From assembly GCA_012270485.1 (NCBI GenBank), contig JAAXIF010000077.1, positions 58,449 to 122,448 of the forward strand: 64,000 bases of DNA. The letters are read 5' to 3'. Under the pieces are notes generated by a model. That model was not told the origin of the DNA and did no database searches. It saw only the letters and a list, made by a program, of their open reading frames with translations. Positions within the stretch are counted from its first letter, which is position 1, and each line of letters starts with the position of its first letter. The position numbers and the translations under genes were made by a program. The DNA is from Sphingobacteriales bacterium (lineage in GTDB: Bacteria; Bacteroidota; Bacteroidia; Chitinophagales; Chitinophagaceae). Shown here one piece after another: positions 17,446 to 26,566 of this stretch.

Positions 17446-18694
17446 AGACAATAAAGATAAAATTTTACCAAGACTTCGCTTTCCTGAGTTTATGAAAGAC
17501 ACTGTATGGAATGCAGACAAACTAGGTGTTATTGGTGAGCCTTTAATGTGTAAACGCATTTTTAAAGAAGAAACAACTAATAATTCGTCTAACGGAGTTC
17601 CATTTTATAAAATTGGAACATTTGGCGGATTGGCGGATTCTTTCATTTCAGAAGAAACATACAAAAAGTATAAAATAAAGTATGCGTTTCCTAAGATTGG
17701 GGAAATTCTAATATCGGCTTCTGGAACAATCGGAAGATTGGTGGTTTATGATGGCTCTCCTGCCTATTTTCAAGATTCAAATATTGTATGGATAGGTAAT
17801 GATGAAACATTAATGCTTAATAAGTTTTTATTTTACTGCTATTCAACTTTGAAATGGCAAACATCTGATGGAGGAGTAATAAGTAGATTGTACAACTCCG
17901 ACTTAAGGAATATGAAGATTCATTTTCCTCAATCAAAAAAAGAACAACAAAAAATCGCCGCCTGCCTTTCATCATTAGATGATATAATAACCGCCGAAAC
18001 CCAAAAACTGGAAATACTACAAGCACATAAAAAAGGTTTGTTACAAAATTTATTTCCTGCTGAGGGGGAGACTGTGCCTAGGTTGAGGTTTCAGGAGTTT
18101 GAGGATAATGGAGAGTGGGAAGATACTAGTTTAGGGGAAATCGGAAATTTTACTGGAGGCGGAACACCGAGCAGAGACATCGAATCCTTTTGGACTGGTG
18201 ATATCCCATGGATATCAAGCTCAGATATAGATGAAGAATCGATTCATTTGATAAAAATAAGTCGATTTATTTCTAATGAGGCATTACAAAAATCTGCTAC
18301 TAAGCTAGTTCCAGTGAATAGTATCTTACTTGTTTCACGGGTAGGAGTTGGGAAATTGGCTGTTTCTAAAAATCAAATTTGCACAAGTCAAGATTTCACA
18401 AGTTTTACTCCACAAAAAAGTGATGTATTTTTCATAGCATACTATCTTAAATCAAAAACTAGTGTTCTTATTGGATATAGTCAAGGTATGGCAATTAAAG
18501 GTTTTACTAAAGATGACATCTCAAAGTTTTGTATTTATCTACCATCAATTACAGAGCAACAAAAGATTGCATCTTCATTATCATCACTTGACGAAATGAT
18601 ACTATCTCAAAAACAAAAAGTAGGATTCTTAAAACTCCACAAAAAAGGCTTACTACAAGGTTTATTCCCCAATACATCTGAAATAAATACATGA
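17438..18694 (+). CDS. hsdS: Type I specificity subunit HsdS
   Basis: About 418 residues with two target recognition domains and two conserved helical spacers. The halves repeat each other: LPRLRFPEF opens half 1 and VPRLRFQEF opens half 2; EQQKIAACLSSLDDII and EQQKIASSLSSLDEMI mark the spacers, followed by HKKGLLQNLFP and HKKGLLQGLFP. Each domain reads one part of a bipartite target. The join between halves (18055-18125) is unusually G-rich for the window, which fits past exchange of recognition domains. Overlaps hsdR by 8 bases and the next gene by 4 (ATGA). An upstream in-frame ATG lies at 17432. Confidence 0.94.
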   Translation: MSKDNKDKILPRLRFPEFMKDTVWNADKLGVIGEPLMCKRIFKEETTNNSSNGVPFYKIGTFGGLADSFISEETYKKYKIKYAFPKIGEILISASGTIGRLVVYDGSPAYFQDSNIVWIGNDETLMLNKFLFYCYSTLKWQTSDGGVISRLYNSDLRNMKIHFPQSKKEQQKIAACLSSLDDIITAETQKLEILQAHKKGLLQNLFPAEGETVPRLRFQEFEDNGEWEDTSLGEIGNFTGGGTPSRDIESFWTGDIPWISSSDIDEESIHLIKISRFISNEALQKSATKLVPVNSILLVSRVGVGKLAVSKNQICTSQDFTSFTPQKSDVFFIAYYLKSKTSVLIGYSQGMAIKGFTKDDISKFCIYLPSITEQQKIASSLSSLDEMILSQKQKVGFLKLHKKGLLQGLFPNTSEINT

Positions 18695-19836
18695 GTGGCA
18701 CGCCTAAAATAGTAAGCTACCCCTCCCTGCCTAAATTGGTAGACCGTTTTCGTGACGACCTGAGAACCGGTGATTTTGTATTGGTATATGCCTTCAACGG
18801 CACGGGCAAAACCAGACTCTCTATGGAGTTTAAAGAAAGAGGTAAAAAAGGGGGAGATGACCAACGCGATACTTTATATTTCAACGCATTTACAGAAGAC
18901 CTGTTTAGTTGGGATAACGATTTAGACAAAGATCAAACACGGATACTGAAATTAAATAGCGCATCCAATTTTTTCAATGGTTTCAAAGAACTAGCTTTGG
19001 AAGAAAGAATTTCCACTCACTTGGAGCGTTATGCCGATTTTAGTTTTGATATCGATTACAATAAATTAGAAGTACAGTTTAAAAGAACAGTCTTAGAGAA
19101 AAAATGGGAAGCCGGTCAACAGGTAGAAAAGTCGACCATTGTAGACAATATAAAAATATCACGTGGTGAAGAGAATATTTTTATCTGGTGTGTATTCTTG
19201 TCCATTTGCGAACTGAGTATTGAAGGTGCCAATGCCTATGATTGGGTGAAATATGTGTACATAGACGACCCTATTTCTTCTCTGGATGAAAACAATGCCA
19301 TTGCAGTGGCCAGTCATTTAGCTCAACTGCTAAAAACGGGTGTTGGCAAAGTAAAAACTATCCTATCCTCACACCATAGCTTATTCTTTAATGTAATGTG
19401 CAATGAACTGAAGAAACACAACCATTCGCGTTACTTCTTGCATAAAACGATCGCTGGCAACTATACGCTTCAGAAAACAGACGATACCCCATTCTTTCAC
19501 CATGTGGCATTATTGAGTGAATTGAAACAATCTGCTGAATCAGATCAAATTTACACTTACCATTTCAATATTCTACGTACCATTCTTGAAAAAACATCTT
19601 CCTTTTTTGGCATGAATGATTTTTCGGAATGCATTAAGGGTTTAGAAGACGATATACTTTTTGCTCGGGCACTAAACCTGTTAAGTCATGGCAAATACTC
19701 CTTATACGAACCTGTTGAAATGAATATGGATAATAAAGAACTTTTTAAACGAATTTTACAAGAGTTCCTGAAAAAATATCAGTTTCAGTTACCGGCACTT
19801 CTTGTTGAAAAGGAGACTAAAGCAACTGATCAATAA
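18691..19836 (+). CDS. PrrC-like anticodon nuclease (restriction-associated)
   Basis: 381 residues, near the length I recall for E. coli PrrC (396). The N-terminal ABC-type NTPase has Walker A AFNGTGKT (34-41), a signature-like ISRGEEN (156-162) and Walker B with the PrrC/RloC-type run YIDDPISSLDENN (190-202), then SSHHS (226-230). The C-terminal part has R296, E300 and H333, spacing R+4=E and R+37=H; the published EcoPrrC triad is R320, E324, H356 (+4, +36). H333 also lies in RALNLLSH, a HEPN-style R-x6-H. PrrC is held silent by its type I enzyme and cuts tRNA-Lys when phage disables restriction. Lying between hsdS and hsdM supports that role. Alternative: an SMC-like AAA protein of other function. 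Confidence 0.75.
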   Translation: MSGTPKIVSYPSLPKLVDRFRDDLRTGDFVLVYAFNGTGKTRLSMEFKERGKKGGDDQRDTLYFNAFTEDLFSWDNDLDKDQTRILKLNSASNFFNGFKELALEERISTHLERYADFSFDIDYNKLEVQFKRTVLEKKWEAGQQVEKSTIVDNIKISRGEENIFIWCVFLSICELSIEGANAYDWVKYVYIDDPISSLDENNAIAVASHLAQLLKTGVGKVKTILSSHHSLFFNVMCNELKKHNHSRYFLHKTIAGNYTLQKTDDTPFFHHVALLSELKQSAESDQIYTYHFNILRTILEKTSSFFGMNDFSECIKGLEDDILFARALNLLSHGKYSLYEPVEMNMDNKELFKRILQEFLKKYQFQLPALLVEKETKATDQ

Positions 19837-19844
19837 ACATTATT

Positions 19845-21455
19845 ATGACAGCGCAAGATCAAACTCAATTAGGTAAAACACTTTGGACCATAGCCGACGA
19901 TTTACGCGGTGCCATGAATGCCGATGATTTTCGCGATTACATGTTATCCTTTCTGTTCCTTCGTTATTTATCTGATAACTACGAAATAGCAGCCAAAAAA
20001 GAATTGGGTAAAGATTATCCTGAACCGGATAAAGCCAATAAAAAAACGGCATTAGCAGTCTGGTACGAGCAAAATCAACATGATGTACCCGAGTTTGAAA
20101 TGCAAATGCGCAGAAAAATACATTATGTCATTGAACCTAGATTTTCCTGGAACAGCATAGCAGAACTGGCTAGAGAGCAAAATGATGAATTACTTAAAAC
20201 CTTACAAGATGGTTTTAAATACATAGAAACCCAGTCCTTCGACAGGGCTTTTCAAGGGTTGTTTTCTGAAATCAATCTCGACTCAGAAAAGCTGGGTAGA
20301 AACTATCCTGAGCGCAATAAAAAACTCTGTATCATTATTCAGAAAATAGCCGAAGGCATCGCTCAATTCTCTACTTCATCCGATATTTTAGGTGATGCCT
20401 ATGAATACTTAATAGGACAGTTTGCGGCTGGTTCAGGAAAAAAAGCCGGAGAGTTTTATACGCCTCAACAAATTTCCGGCATTTTATCGGCGATTGTTAC
20501 GCTCGACAGTCAGGACCCAAGCAAAGGGAAAAAGAAAAAAATAGATAAAGTGCTCGACTTTACTTGTGGCTCCGGTTCCCTATTGCTCAATGTTCGCAAG
20601 AAAATAACCGATGCCGGTGGAACCATCGGTAAAATCTTTGGTCAGGAAAAAAATATTACCACTTACAACCTCGCTCGCATGAATATGCTGCTGCATGGCG
20701 TAAGGGATACCGAGTTTGATATTCACCATGGAGATACTTTAGTGAATGACTGGGAGTTGTTGAATGAAATGAATCCGGCTAAAAAGCTAGAATTTGATGC
20801 CATCGTAGCCAACCCTCCTTTTAGCTATCGTTGGGAACCTTCTGAAGCCATGGCGCAGGATTTTCGTTTCAAGAGTTATGGGCTGGCACCAAAATCGGCT
20901 GCAGATTTTGCTTTTCTCTTACACGGTTTTCATTTCCTCAGCAAAGAAGGTGCCATGGCCATTATTTTACCACATGGTGTTTTATTCAGAGGTGGTGCCG
21001 AAGAACGTATCAGAACCAAATTATTGAAAGACGGAAACATTGACACGGTGATTGGATTACCTGCCAATTTATTTTTCTCAACCGGTATTCCTGTCTGTAT
21101 CCTGGTATTGAAGAAATGTAAAAAGTTTGATGATGTTTTATTCATTAATGCGGTAGACCATTATGAAAAGGGCAAACGACAAAATAGTTTACTGCCCGAG
21201 CATATTGATAAAATTGTTGACACCTACAAAGACCGAAAAGAAGAAACCCGCTACTCCCGTCGAGTTTCAATGGATGAAATAGAAAAGAACGAATTCAACC
21301 TGAATATTTCCCGCTATGTAAGCACTTCTGTTGACGAGGAAGTTATTGACTTGCATGAGGTTAATAAAAAGCTGAAGGATCTTGATCAGAAAATTGAAGA
21401 GGCTAGAAATACGCATAACCAGTTTCTAAAAGAACTGGGGCTACCTCCAATTTAA
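19845..21455 (+). CDS. hsdM: Type I methyltransferase, HsdM subunit
   Basis: 536 residues. It has the N-terminal helical HsdM_N domain (MLSFLFLRYLSDNYE), then an adenine-N6 methyltransferase fold with SAM motif I DFTCGSGSLL (from D238) and catalytic NPPF (323-326). The C-terminal helices bind HsdS. It methylates the host target so HsdR and, by analogy, the PrrC-like protein stay inactive. It starts 8 bases after the PrrC-like gene. Having hsdM last and hsdR first (R-S-C-M) differs from the E. coli prr order (M-S-C-R). Confidence 0.95.
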   Translation: MTAQDQTQLGKTLWTIADDLRGAMNADDFRDYMLSFLFLRYLSDNYEIAAKKELGKDYPEPDKANKKTALAVWYEQNQHDVPEFEMQMRRKIHYVIEPRFSWNSIAELAREQNDELLKTLQDGFKYIETQSFDRAFQGLFSEINLDSEKLGRNYPERNKKLCIIIQKIAEGIAQFSTSSDILGDAYEYLIGQFAAGSGKKAGEFYTPQQISGILSAIVTLDSQDPSKGKKKKIDKVLDFTCGSGSLLLNVRKKITDAGGTIGKIFGQEKNITTYNLARMNMLLHGVRDTEFDIHHGDTLVNDWELLNEMNPAKKLEFDAIVANPPFSYRWEPSEAMAQDFRFKSYGLAPKSAADFAFLLHGFHFLSKEGAMAIILPHGVLFRGGAEERIRTKLLKDGNIDTVIGLPANLFFSTGIPVCILVLKKCKKFDDVLFINAVDHYEKGKRQNSLLPEHIDKIVDTYKDRKEETRYSRRVSMDEIEKNEFNLNISRYVSTSVDEEVIDLHEVNKKLKDLDQKIEEARNTHNQFLKELGLPPI

Positions 21456-21467
21456 CGAAAGAGTTGG

Positions 21468-21484
21468 TCTCGCCTGAGGCGAGA
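21468..21484. repeat. Hairpin after hsdM
   Basis: Perfect 7-bp stem TCTCGCC / GGCGAGA with loop TGA, 12 bases after the hsdM stop. There is no T-run, so termination would have to rely on another factor. The next 90 bases hold decayed GGTACTA-like words. Confidence 0.6.
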
Positions 21485-21574
21485 TGGGTACTAGTTAATT
21501 GGGTAGTCAGGTGATCTGGTTGGGAGTATTGGGTAATAAAACTGTACTACCATTTGCAATGACCCATTCGCCAT

Positions 21575-21632
21575 TTGCAGCTTGTGGCTCGAAGCTCACA
21601 GCTCAATACACCAACACATGCGTTTGTTTAAT
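21575..21632. repeat. Right direct repeat of the restriction island
   Basis: Partner of 14312-14369. It straddles the lrp stop codon: 28 bases of AGCT-type element plus the last 30 bases of lrp. Confidence 0.9.
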
Positions 21633-22103
21633 CACTCCCATCACAAACACACTTTGCACATGACCTAAGTTCTCTGCCTGACTTAATTTATTCACGTGGA
21701 AATTGTAGTAGTCATCCATATTCTCGGCTACTACTTTCAACATGAAATCAAATTCACCTGAAATATTATAGCACTCGATCACTTCATGCATTTCTAAAAT
21801 ACTTTTGATAAAGCGTTCTCCTGCATTGCGGTTGTGTTGTTTGAGTGAAACGTAGCAGATCACCATCAGTCCTTTTTTGACTTTGGAATGATCCAATAAA
21901 GTAGCGTACTGTCTGATCACCCCCTGCTCTTCCATTCTCTTGATTCGCTCATGAACAGGCGTTGTACTCAATAATACTTTATCAGATATTTCCTTTACCG
22001 TAGCCCGGGCATTTTGCTGGAGAATGCGGAGTATGGCAAGATCCTTATCGTCCAATACCAATGGACTCATAGTGGATTCGGCTGTTTGACGAGGTTTAGC
22101 CAT
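21603..22103 (-). CDS. Lrp/AsnC-family transcriptional regulator
   Basis: 166 residues. N-terminal winged helix-turn-helix (about 18-65: DLAILRILQQNARATVKE, then LSTTPVHERIKRMEEQGVI) and a C-terminal RAM ligand-binding domain (about 80-155). Lrp-type proteins sense amino acids and form octamers. Divergent from ahcY with 117 bases between starts, so it may regulate the methionine/SAM cycle gene; that is inference. Its last ten codons are the integration-side repeat of the restriction island and are duplicated at 14340. Confidence 0.92.
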   Translation of the reverse strand: MAKPRQTAESTMSPLVLDDKDLAILRILQQNARATVKEISDKVLLSTTPVHERIKRMEEQGVIRQYATLLDHSKVKKGLMVICYVSLKQHNRNAGERFIKSILEMHEVIECYNISGEFDFMLKVVAENMDDYYNFHVNKLSQAENLGHVQSVFVMGVIKQTHVLVY

Positions 22104-22126
22104 ATAATTTATATGTTTTATTCTTT

Positions 22127-22134
22127 CAAAGTTA
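22127..22134 (-). promoter_or_regulatory. Candidate -7 box TAACTTTG for lrp
   Basis: Exact TAnnTTTG on the minus strand, 23 bases before the lrp ATG. It pairs with the oppositely directed box at 22194 to make a divergent promoter region. Confidence 0.4.
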
Positions 22135-22193
22135 CATTTTTATCTATTTTATCCTGATTTTATTTAATAATATAGAATATTCAGCTATAAATA

Positions 22194-22201
22194 TAGATTT
22201 G
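22194..22201 (+). promoter_or_regulatory. Candidate -7 box TAGATTTG for ahcY
   Basis: Exact TAnnTTTG, 19 bases before the ahcY ATG, within a very AT-rich divergent region. No clear -33 TTTG. Confidence 0.4.
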
Positions 22202-22220
22202 CACTTCATAAAAACACTAT

Positions 22221-23546
22221 ATGTCTACATTAACATCTTCTATCGACTTCAACCTGAAGTATAAAGTGGCCGATATCAGTCTGGCAGACTGGGGCCGTAA
22301 AGAAATTCGCCTGGCTGAGGCTGAAATGCCCGGTTTGATGGCATTGCGTGCTGAGTACGGTGCTTCACAGCCCTTGAAAGGTGCTCGTATCGCAGGATGT
22401 CTGCACATGACCATCCAAACTGCTGTTTTGATTGAAACATTGGTGGCGTTGGGTGCTGAAGTGAAATGGAGTTCTTGTAATATCTTCTCTACACAGGATC
22501 AGGCTGCTGCTGCTATAGCTGCTGCAGGTATTGGTGTATTTGCATGGAAAGGTCAGACTTTGGAAGAAGCTGATTGGTGTATTGAGCAAACTTTATTCTT
22601 TGGCGGTGCTGATCGTCCATTGAATATGATCTTGGATGATGGTGGTGATTTGACCAATATCGTTTTTGATAAATATCCTGAGTTGATTCAGCACATCAAA
22701 GGTTTATCTGAAGAAACTACTACCGGTGTTCACCGTTTGTATGAGCGTATGGCAAAAGGTACTTTACCGATTCCTGCGATCAACGTAAACGATTCTGTTA
22801 CCAAATCTAAATTCGATAACAAATACGGTTGTCAAGAATCATTGGTAGATGCGATTCGTCGTGCTACTGATGTGATGATGGCAGGTAAAGTGGCAGTTGT
22901 AGGTGGTTATGGTGATGTGGGTAAAGGTTCTGCATTGTCGCTGCGTGGTGCTGGTTGTCGCGTGATTGTTACAGAGATCGATCCGATCTGTGCTTTACAA
23001 GCTGCAATGGATGGCTTTGAAGTAAAGAAAATGATTGATGCAGTGAAAGAAGCGGATATCGTTGTAACTGCTTCAGGTTGTCGCGACCTCTTGACTGAAA
23101 AGCATTTCCGTTTGATGAAAGACAAAGCGATCGTTTGTAACATCGGTCACTTTGATATTGAAATTGATATCGCTTGGTTGAACAACAACTACGGTCATAC
23201 AAAAGATACCATCAAGCCACAGGTTGATTTGTATAATATTGATGGCAAAGATGTAATCATTCTGGCTGAAGGTCGTTTGGTGAACCTTGGTTGTGCAACC
23301 GGACACCCTTCTTTCGTCATGAGTAACTCTTTCTCTAACCAAACACTGGCTCAAATTGAATTGTGGAATAACCATAAGAACTATGAGAACAAAGTGTATG
23401 TGTTACCTAAGCACTTAGATGAAAAAGTAGCTCGTTTACACCTTGCTAAAGTAGGTGCTGAACTGGATGAATTAACTGACGAGCAAGCTGAATACCTCGG
23501 CATCTCTAAAGTAGGTCCGTTCAAAGCTGAACATTATCGTTATTAA
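22221..23546 (+). CDS. ahcY: Adenosylhomocysteinase
   Basis: 441 residues. It hydrolyses S-adenosylhomocysteine to adenosine and homocysteine, relieving product inhibition of methyltransferases. Substrate-domain motifs include [15 protein letters not shown] and DDGGDLTN; the NAD-binding motif is [20 protein letters not shown]; the C-terminus ends FKAEHYRY, typical of the family. Codon use is tidier than in neighbours (frequent GGT, CGT, GCT), as in highly expressed genes. Divergent from lrp and followed by a strong terminator. Confidence 0.97.
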   Translation: MSTLTSSIDFNLKYKVADISLADWGRKEIRLAEAEMPGLMALRAEYGASQPLKGARIAGCLHMTIQTAVLIETLVALGAEVKWSSCNIFSTQDQAAAAIAAAGIGVFAWKGQTLEEADWCIEQTLFFGGADRPLNMILDDGGDLTNIVFDKYPELIQHIKGLSEETTTGVHRLYERMAKGTLPIPAINVNDSVTKSKFDNKYGCQESLVDAIRRATDVMMAGKVAVVGGYGDVGKGSALSLRGAGCRVIVTEIDPICALQAAMDGFEVKKMIDAVKEADIVVTASGCRDLLTEKHFRLMKDKAIVCNIGHFDIEIDIAWLNNNYGHTKDTIKPQVDLYNIDGKDVIILAEGRLVNLGCATGHPSFVMSNSFSNQTLAQIELWNNHKNYENKVYVLPKHLDEKVARLHLAKVGAELDELTDEQAEYLGISKVGPFKAEHYRY

Positions 23547-23571
23547 TTTTTTGAGTGCTATTTTATATCAG

Positions 23572-23605
23572 CAACCCGACAAGCAATTGTCGGGTTGTTT
23601 TTTTT
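23572..23605 (+). terminator. Intrinsic terminator after ahcY
   Basis: Perfect 11-bp stem CAACCCGACAA / TTGTCGGGTTG, loop GCAA, then T8. Confidence 0.95.
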
Positions 23606-23644
23606 CTGCGCATCTCTTTGCATTCTCCGAAGGAGTCCTGTTCT

Positions 23645-23688
23645 CAGTGGCAATTAAATGCCACTGAGAACACAGAATAACACAGAAG
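23645..23688. repeat. CACAGAG-type dispersed repeat, copy 3
   Basis: Starts with 10-base inverted arms CTCAGTGGCA / TGCCACTGAG (23643-23668, loop ATTAAA) and continues AACACAGAATAACACAGAAG. Same layout as the copy at 7526. Confidence 0.65.
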
Positions 23689-23734
23689 CTATAATTCAGA
23701 TTATTTCTTATTTTTCAGATTCAAACCTGCCTTC

Positions 23735-25639
23735 ATGAAAAAACTTTTTGTCTTTGTTGTATTGTCAGTATCTGTTTTGTTGTTGACTGCTCAGGATACT
23801 GAACCCATACATATTATTCCCAATCCATCTTCCGTAATTGTAGGTAATGGGCACTTATCATTAAAACCTCAAATCACTATTAGCGTTGATGGCGAAGGAG
23901 TACAGCATATCATTGATCAATTCAAAGACAGACTCTTAAAAGCAACAGATACCAGAGCAACCATTGTGCAAAATGGTGCAGATATTGCATTTCAGTTATC
24001 AAAAAATGAGGACTCGGCATTGGGATCAGAGGGATATCGTCTGATTGTAACAGCAACCAACGTAATGATACTTGCCAATAAACCTGCGGGATTATTTTAT
24101 GGCATGCAATCATTTTTTCAATTGTTACCTAAAAGATCAGAAGCGAATAATGCCATTCGCATAAAACAGATCCGAGACTGGAAAATCCCGGTTGTTACCA
24201 TTACCGATACCCCTCGTTTTGGCTGGCGTGGACTAATGTTTGATGTGAGTCGTCACTTCTTCACTAAACAAGAAGTAAAACAGTTCATTGATGAAATGGT
24301 GCGTTATAAATTCAATTTATTGCACTTGCACTTAACCGATGATCAGGGATGGAGAATTCAGATCAAATCATTACCACAATTAACTGATGTAGGCGCCTGG
24401 AGACCCAAGCGTGAAGGTAAATGGGCCAATACTCCTGATCCCTCACCAAACGAACCTAAAGAATATGGTGGGTTTTACACGCATGAAGACATCAAAGAGT
24501 TGGTGCAATATGCCAAAGAGCGTTTTGTAAACATCTTACCTGAAATAGATATTCCAGGTCATAGTATGGCAATGCTTGCTGCTTTCCCAGATTTATCTGC
24601 CACTCCCGGAACCAAGTATTGGGTGAACGCCGGAGAAAAATTCATGGAATGGCCGGCAGGTGCACATTTCTATGCTTTAAAAGACAATAACCTCTCCCCA
24701 GCCAATGAAAAAGTATACCAAGTGCTTGATAAGGTATTTACGGAAGTAGCACAACTCTTCCCATTTGAGTACATACACATGGGTGGTGATGAAACGGCGA
24801 AGAATTTCTGGGAGAAAAGTGAGGAGATCAAGGAGCTTATGAAAAAAGAGAACCTGAAAGACATGGACGCTGTTCAGAGTTATTTTGTGAAAAGAGTAGA
24901 AAAGATCATTCGCTCAAAAGGCAAGAAGATGATGGGATGGGATGAAATTCTGGAAGGGGGTTTGGCTGAAGGCGCTTCCGTAATGAGTTGGAGAGGTATG
25001 AAAGGGGGTATTGCTGCTGCAAAAGCCAACCATACCGTAGTGATGTCACCAACAGACTTTGCATACTTAGACTATTATCAAGGCGAGAAAACGGTAGAAC
25101 CTCCGGTATACGCCGGGTTAAGATTACAGAAAGCCTATCAATTTGATCCTTTGCCGGATAGTATTGATCCCAAGTTTATCTTGGGTGGACAAGCGAATCT
25201 CTGGACTGAACAAATCCAGAATTTCAGAACCGTGCAATATATGTTATGGCCACGTGCACTAGCCATTGCAGAATCGGTATGGTCGCCAAAAGAGCGTAAA
25301 AACTGGGGTGATTTTGTCAATCGTGTTGAACATCAGTTTGACCGTATGAATCATGCCAAAATCAGGTACAGCACTGCCATGTATGATCCGATTGTTTCTG
25401 CACGCTATGATGCTCAAAAGAACCTGATACTGGTTGTTGACAAAGAAATACCCGATATGAATATTCATTTTTCTATCGATGAAAGTAATCCGGATGACAC
25501 CTATCGTAAATATGAAACCCCTTACACCCTACCCAAAGATGTTGCCACGGTAAAATTCGTTTGCTACAAAAATGGTAAACAGGTAGGAAGGCAGATTAAT
25601 ATTTCGGTGGAGGAGTTGAAGAAGAGAGTGGGGAGATAG
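23735..25639 (+). CDS. Family GH20 beta-N-acetylhexosaminidase
   Basis: 634 residues with a signal peptide (1-19, ending LLTAQ), so periplasmic or surface. An N-terminal GH20b domain (about 25-150) precedes the TIM barrel (FGWRGLMFDVSRHFF, LHLHLTDDQGWRIQIKS, EIDIPGHSMAML). The catalytic pair is D352-E353 in HMGGDETAKNFW. It removes terminal GlcNAc or GalNAc from chitin oligomers or glycans. Monocistronic; an AGCT-type repeat begins at its stop codon. Confidence 0.93.
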   Translation: MKKLFVFVVLSVSVLLLTAQDTEPIHIIPNPSSVIVGNGHLSLKPQITISVDGEGVQHIIDQFKDRLLKATDTRATIVQNGADIAFQLSKNEDSALGSEGYRLIVTATNVMILANKPAGLFYGMQSFFQLLPKRSEANNAIRIKQIRDWKIPVVTITDTPRFGWRGLMFDVSRHFFTKQEVKQFIDEMVRYKFNLLHLHLTDDQGWRIQIKSLPQLTDVGAWRPKREGKWANTPDPSPNEPKEYGGFYTHEDIKELVQYAKERFVNILPEIDIPGHSMAMLAAFPDLSATPGTKYWVNAGEKFMEWPAGAHFYALKDNNLSPANEKVYQVLDKVFTEVAQLFPFEYIHMGGDETAKNFWEKSEEIKELMKKENLKDMDAVQSYFVKRVEKIIRSKGKKMMGWDEILEGGLAEGASVMSWRGMKGGIAAAKANHTVVMSPTDFAYLDYYQGEKTVEPPVYAGLRLQKAYQFDPLPDSIDPKFILGGQANLWTEQIQNFRTVQYMLWPRALAIAESVWSPKERKNWGDFVNRVEHQFDRMNHAKIRYSTAMYDPIVSARYDAQKNLILVVDKEIPDMNIHFSIDESNPDDTYRKYETPYTLPKDVATVKFVCYKNGKQVGRQINISVEELKKRVGR

Positions 25640-25792
25640 CTGTGAGCCATGAGCTGCGAGCTTCTAGCTTCTAGCCTCTAGTTGATTGCGTCAATTTAAC
25701 TATATTAATGCTTACGAAGTATAATATTGTTTTTGTGTTTTATTCTAAACGCTTTGCTAGTAGCTAGCAGCTCGTGGCTCGCAGCTTTTTTT
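25638..25792. repeat. Inverted pair of AGCT-rich repeats after the GH20 gene
   Basis: AGCTGTGAGCCATGAGCTGC-type sequence (25638-25681) begins inside the stop codon; an inverted relative ending GCTCGTGGCTCGCAGC lies at 25756-25792 and runs into T7, so the pair may also terminate transcription. About 75 AT-rich bases separate them. The stretch 25640-26089 has no gene; beyond the repeats it holds only the promoter at 26020. Confidence 0.65.
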
Positions 25793-26019
25793 GCCGACCC
25801 TACTGCCGTTCATCCCAACTACCCTCCCCCGCTCCTGTAACTCGTCACAGGAAACAGCCCTTTAATATTTCATTAAGAAATCGGCTACAACAGTTTACTG
25901 TTCTGCATTTCAGGGCAATGTTAACATTGCTTAACATTGGCATTAACACCACTCATAATAAGGTTGCTGCAACGCTTGTAACTAATCACAATCCGCTTCG
26001 TCTATATATCAACACGTTC

Positions 26020-26027
26020 TACTTTTG
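26020..26027 (+). promoter_or_regulatory. Candidate promoter for the PepSY-like gene
   Basis: TACTTTTG matches TAnnTTTG, with a weak TTCG 19 bases upstream as -33 element. It predicts a leader of roughly 58 A-rich bases without Shine-Dalgarno, the usual Bacteroidota pattern. Confidence 0.45.
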
Positions 26028-26089
26028 ACTTGTCAATCAAACAAAAGAAAACGACAAACTATTGATAACAACATTAATAAAGCAACAAC

Positions 26090-26539
26090 ATGAAAAAGTT
26101 ATTCATCCTGACCTTAGCAGTCATCGCACTTGGAACCAGCGCTTTTGCTGATACCAACAAAAAAACAAAATACAATGGCGCCAGTCATTTCAGTTCTACT
26201 TTCACAGGTGTGAAAGAAGTAAGCTGGAGTGCTGATGCAAAATTCGAGAAAGTGAGCTTTCTGGAAAATGGTATTAAGAAAGAGGTATTTTATACTCATG
26301 ATGGAGAGTTAATTGGTGCTACCAAAACTTTCGCTTTCGATAAATTACCTAAGTCTGCTTTACAAACCATCACTACTAAATACACTTATCCTGAATTTCA
26401 GTTAGAAGATTGTATTGAATTCACCAATGCTGCAGGAGAAACCAGCTACTTTATCTCTATGGAAAAAGTAAATCAAAAGTTGGTACTTGAAATTTCTGAA
26501 GCAGGTAGTGTAAGCATTTTCTCAAAAGAGAGCAAATAA
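26090..26539 (+). CDS. PepSY-like secreted protein
   Basis: 149 residues: signal peptide (1-20, ending SAFA), then one repeat-like domain with aromatic-rich motifs (HFSSTFTGVKEVSWSAD and KLPKSALQTI). It resembles the PepSY-like/BLIP-like family (PF11396, DUF2874) that is abundant in Bacteroidota. Probably periplasmic; function unknown. It has its own promoter and terminator. Confidence 0.7.
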   Translation: MKKLFILTLAVIALGTSAFADTNKKTKYNGASHFSSTFTGVKEVSWSADAKFEKVSFLENGIKKEVFYTHDGELIGATKTFAFDKLPKSALQTITTKYTYPEFQLEDCIEFTNAAGETSYFISMEKVNQKLVLEISEAGSVSIFSKESK

Positions 26540-26566
26540 GACGCAATTTTCTCAGTCTATATATCC

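Larger units (their letters stand above)
14312..21632. mobile_element. Type I restriction island bounded by direct repeats
   Basis: About 7.3 kb carrying hsdR, hsdS, a PrrC-like gene and hsdM, flanked by 58-base direct repeats (54/58 identical, 32 consecutive identical bases). The right repeat covers the last 10 codons of lrp and the AGCT element behind it; the left repeat carries an orphan copy of those codons. This is what integration into the 3' end of a gene, or a recombination-made duplication, would leave. No integrase or transposase is present, so the mechanism is open. Confidence 0.7.

Noticed and set aside
18055..18125. Frameshift at the centre of hsdS
   Set aside because: The frame runs through uninterrupted; the G-rich stretch is the join between two half-subunits.
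25774..26028. 84-codon frame between the GH20 gene and the PepSY-like gene
   Set aside because: It overlaps a dispersed repeat and the promoter of the next gene, and its translation (rich in R, N, T and H) has no protein-like pattern.
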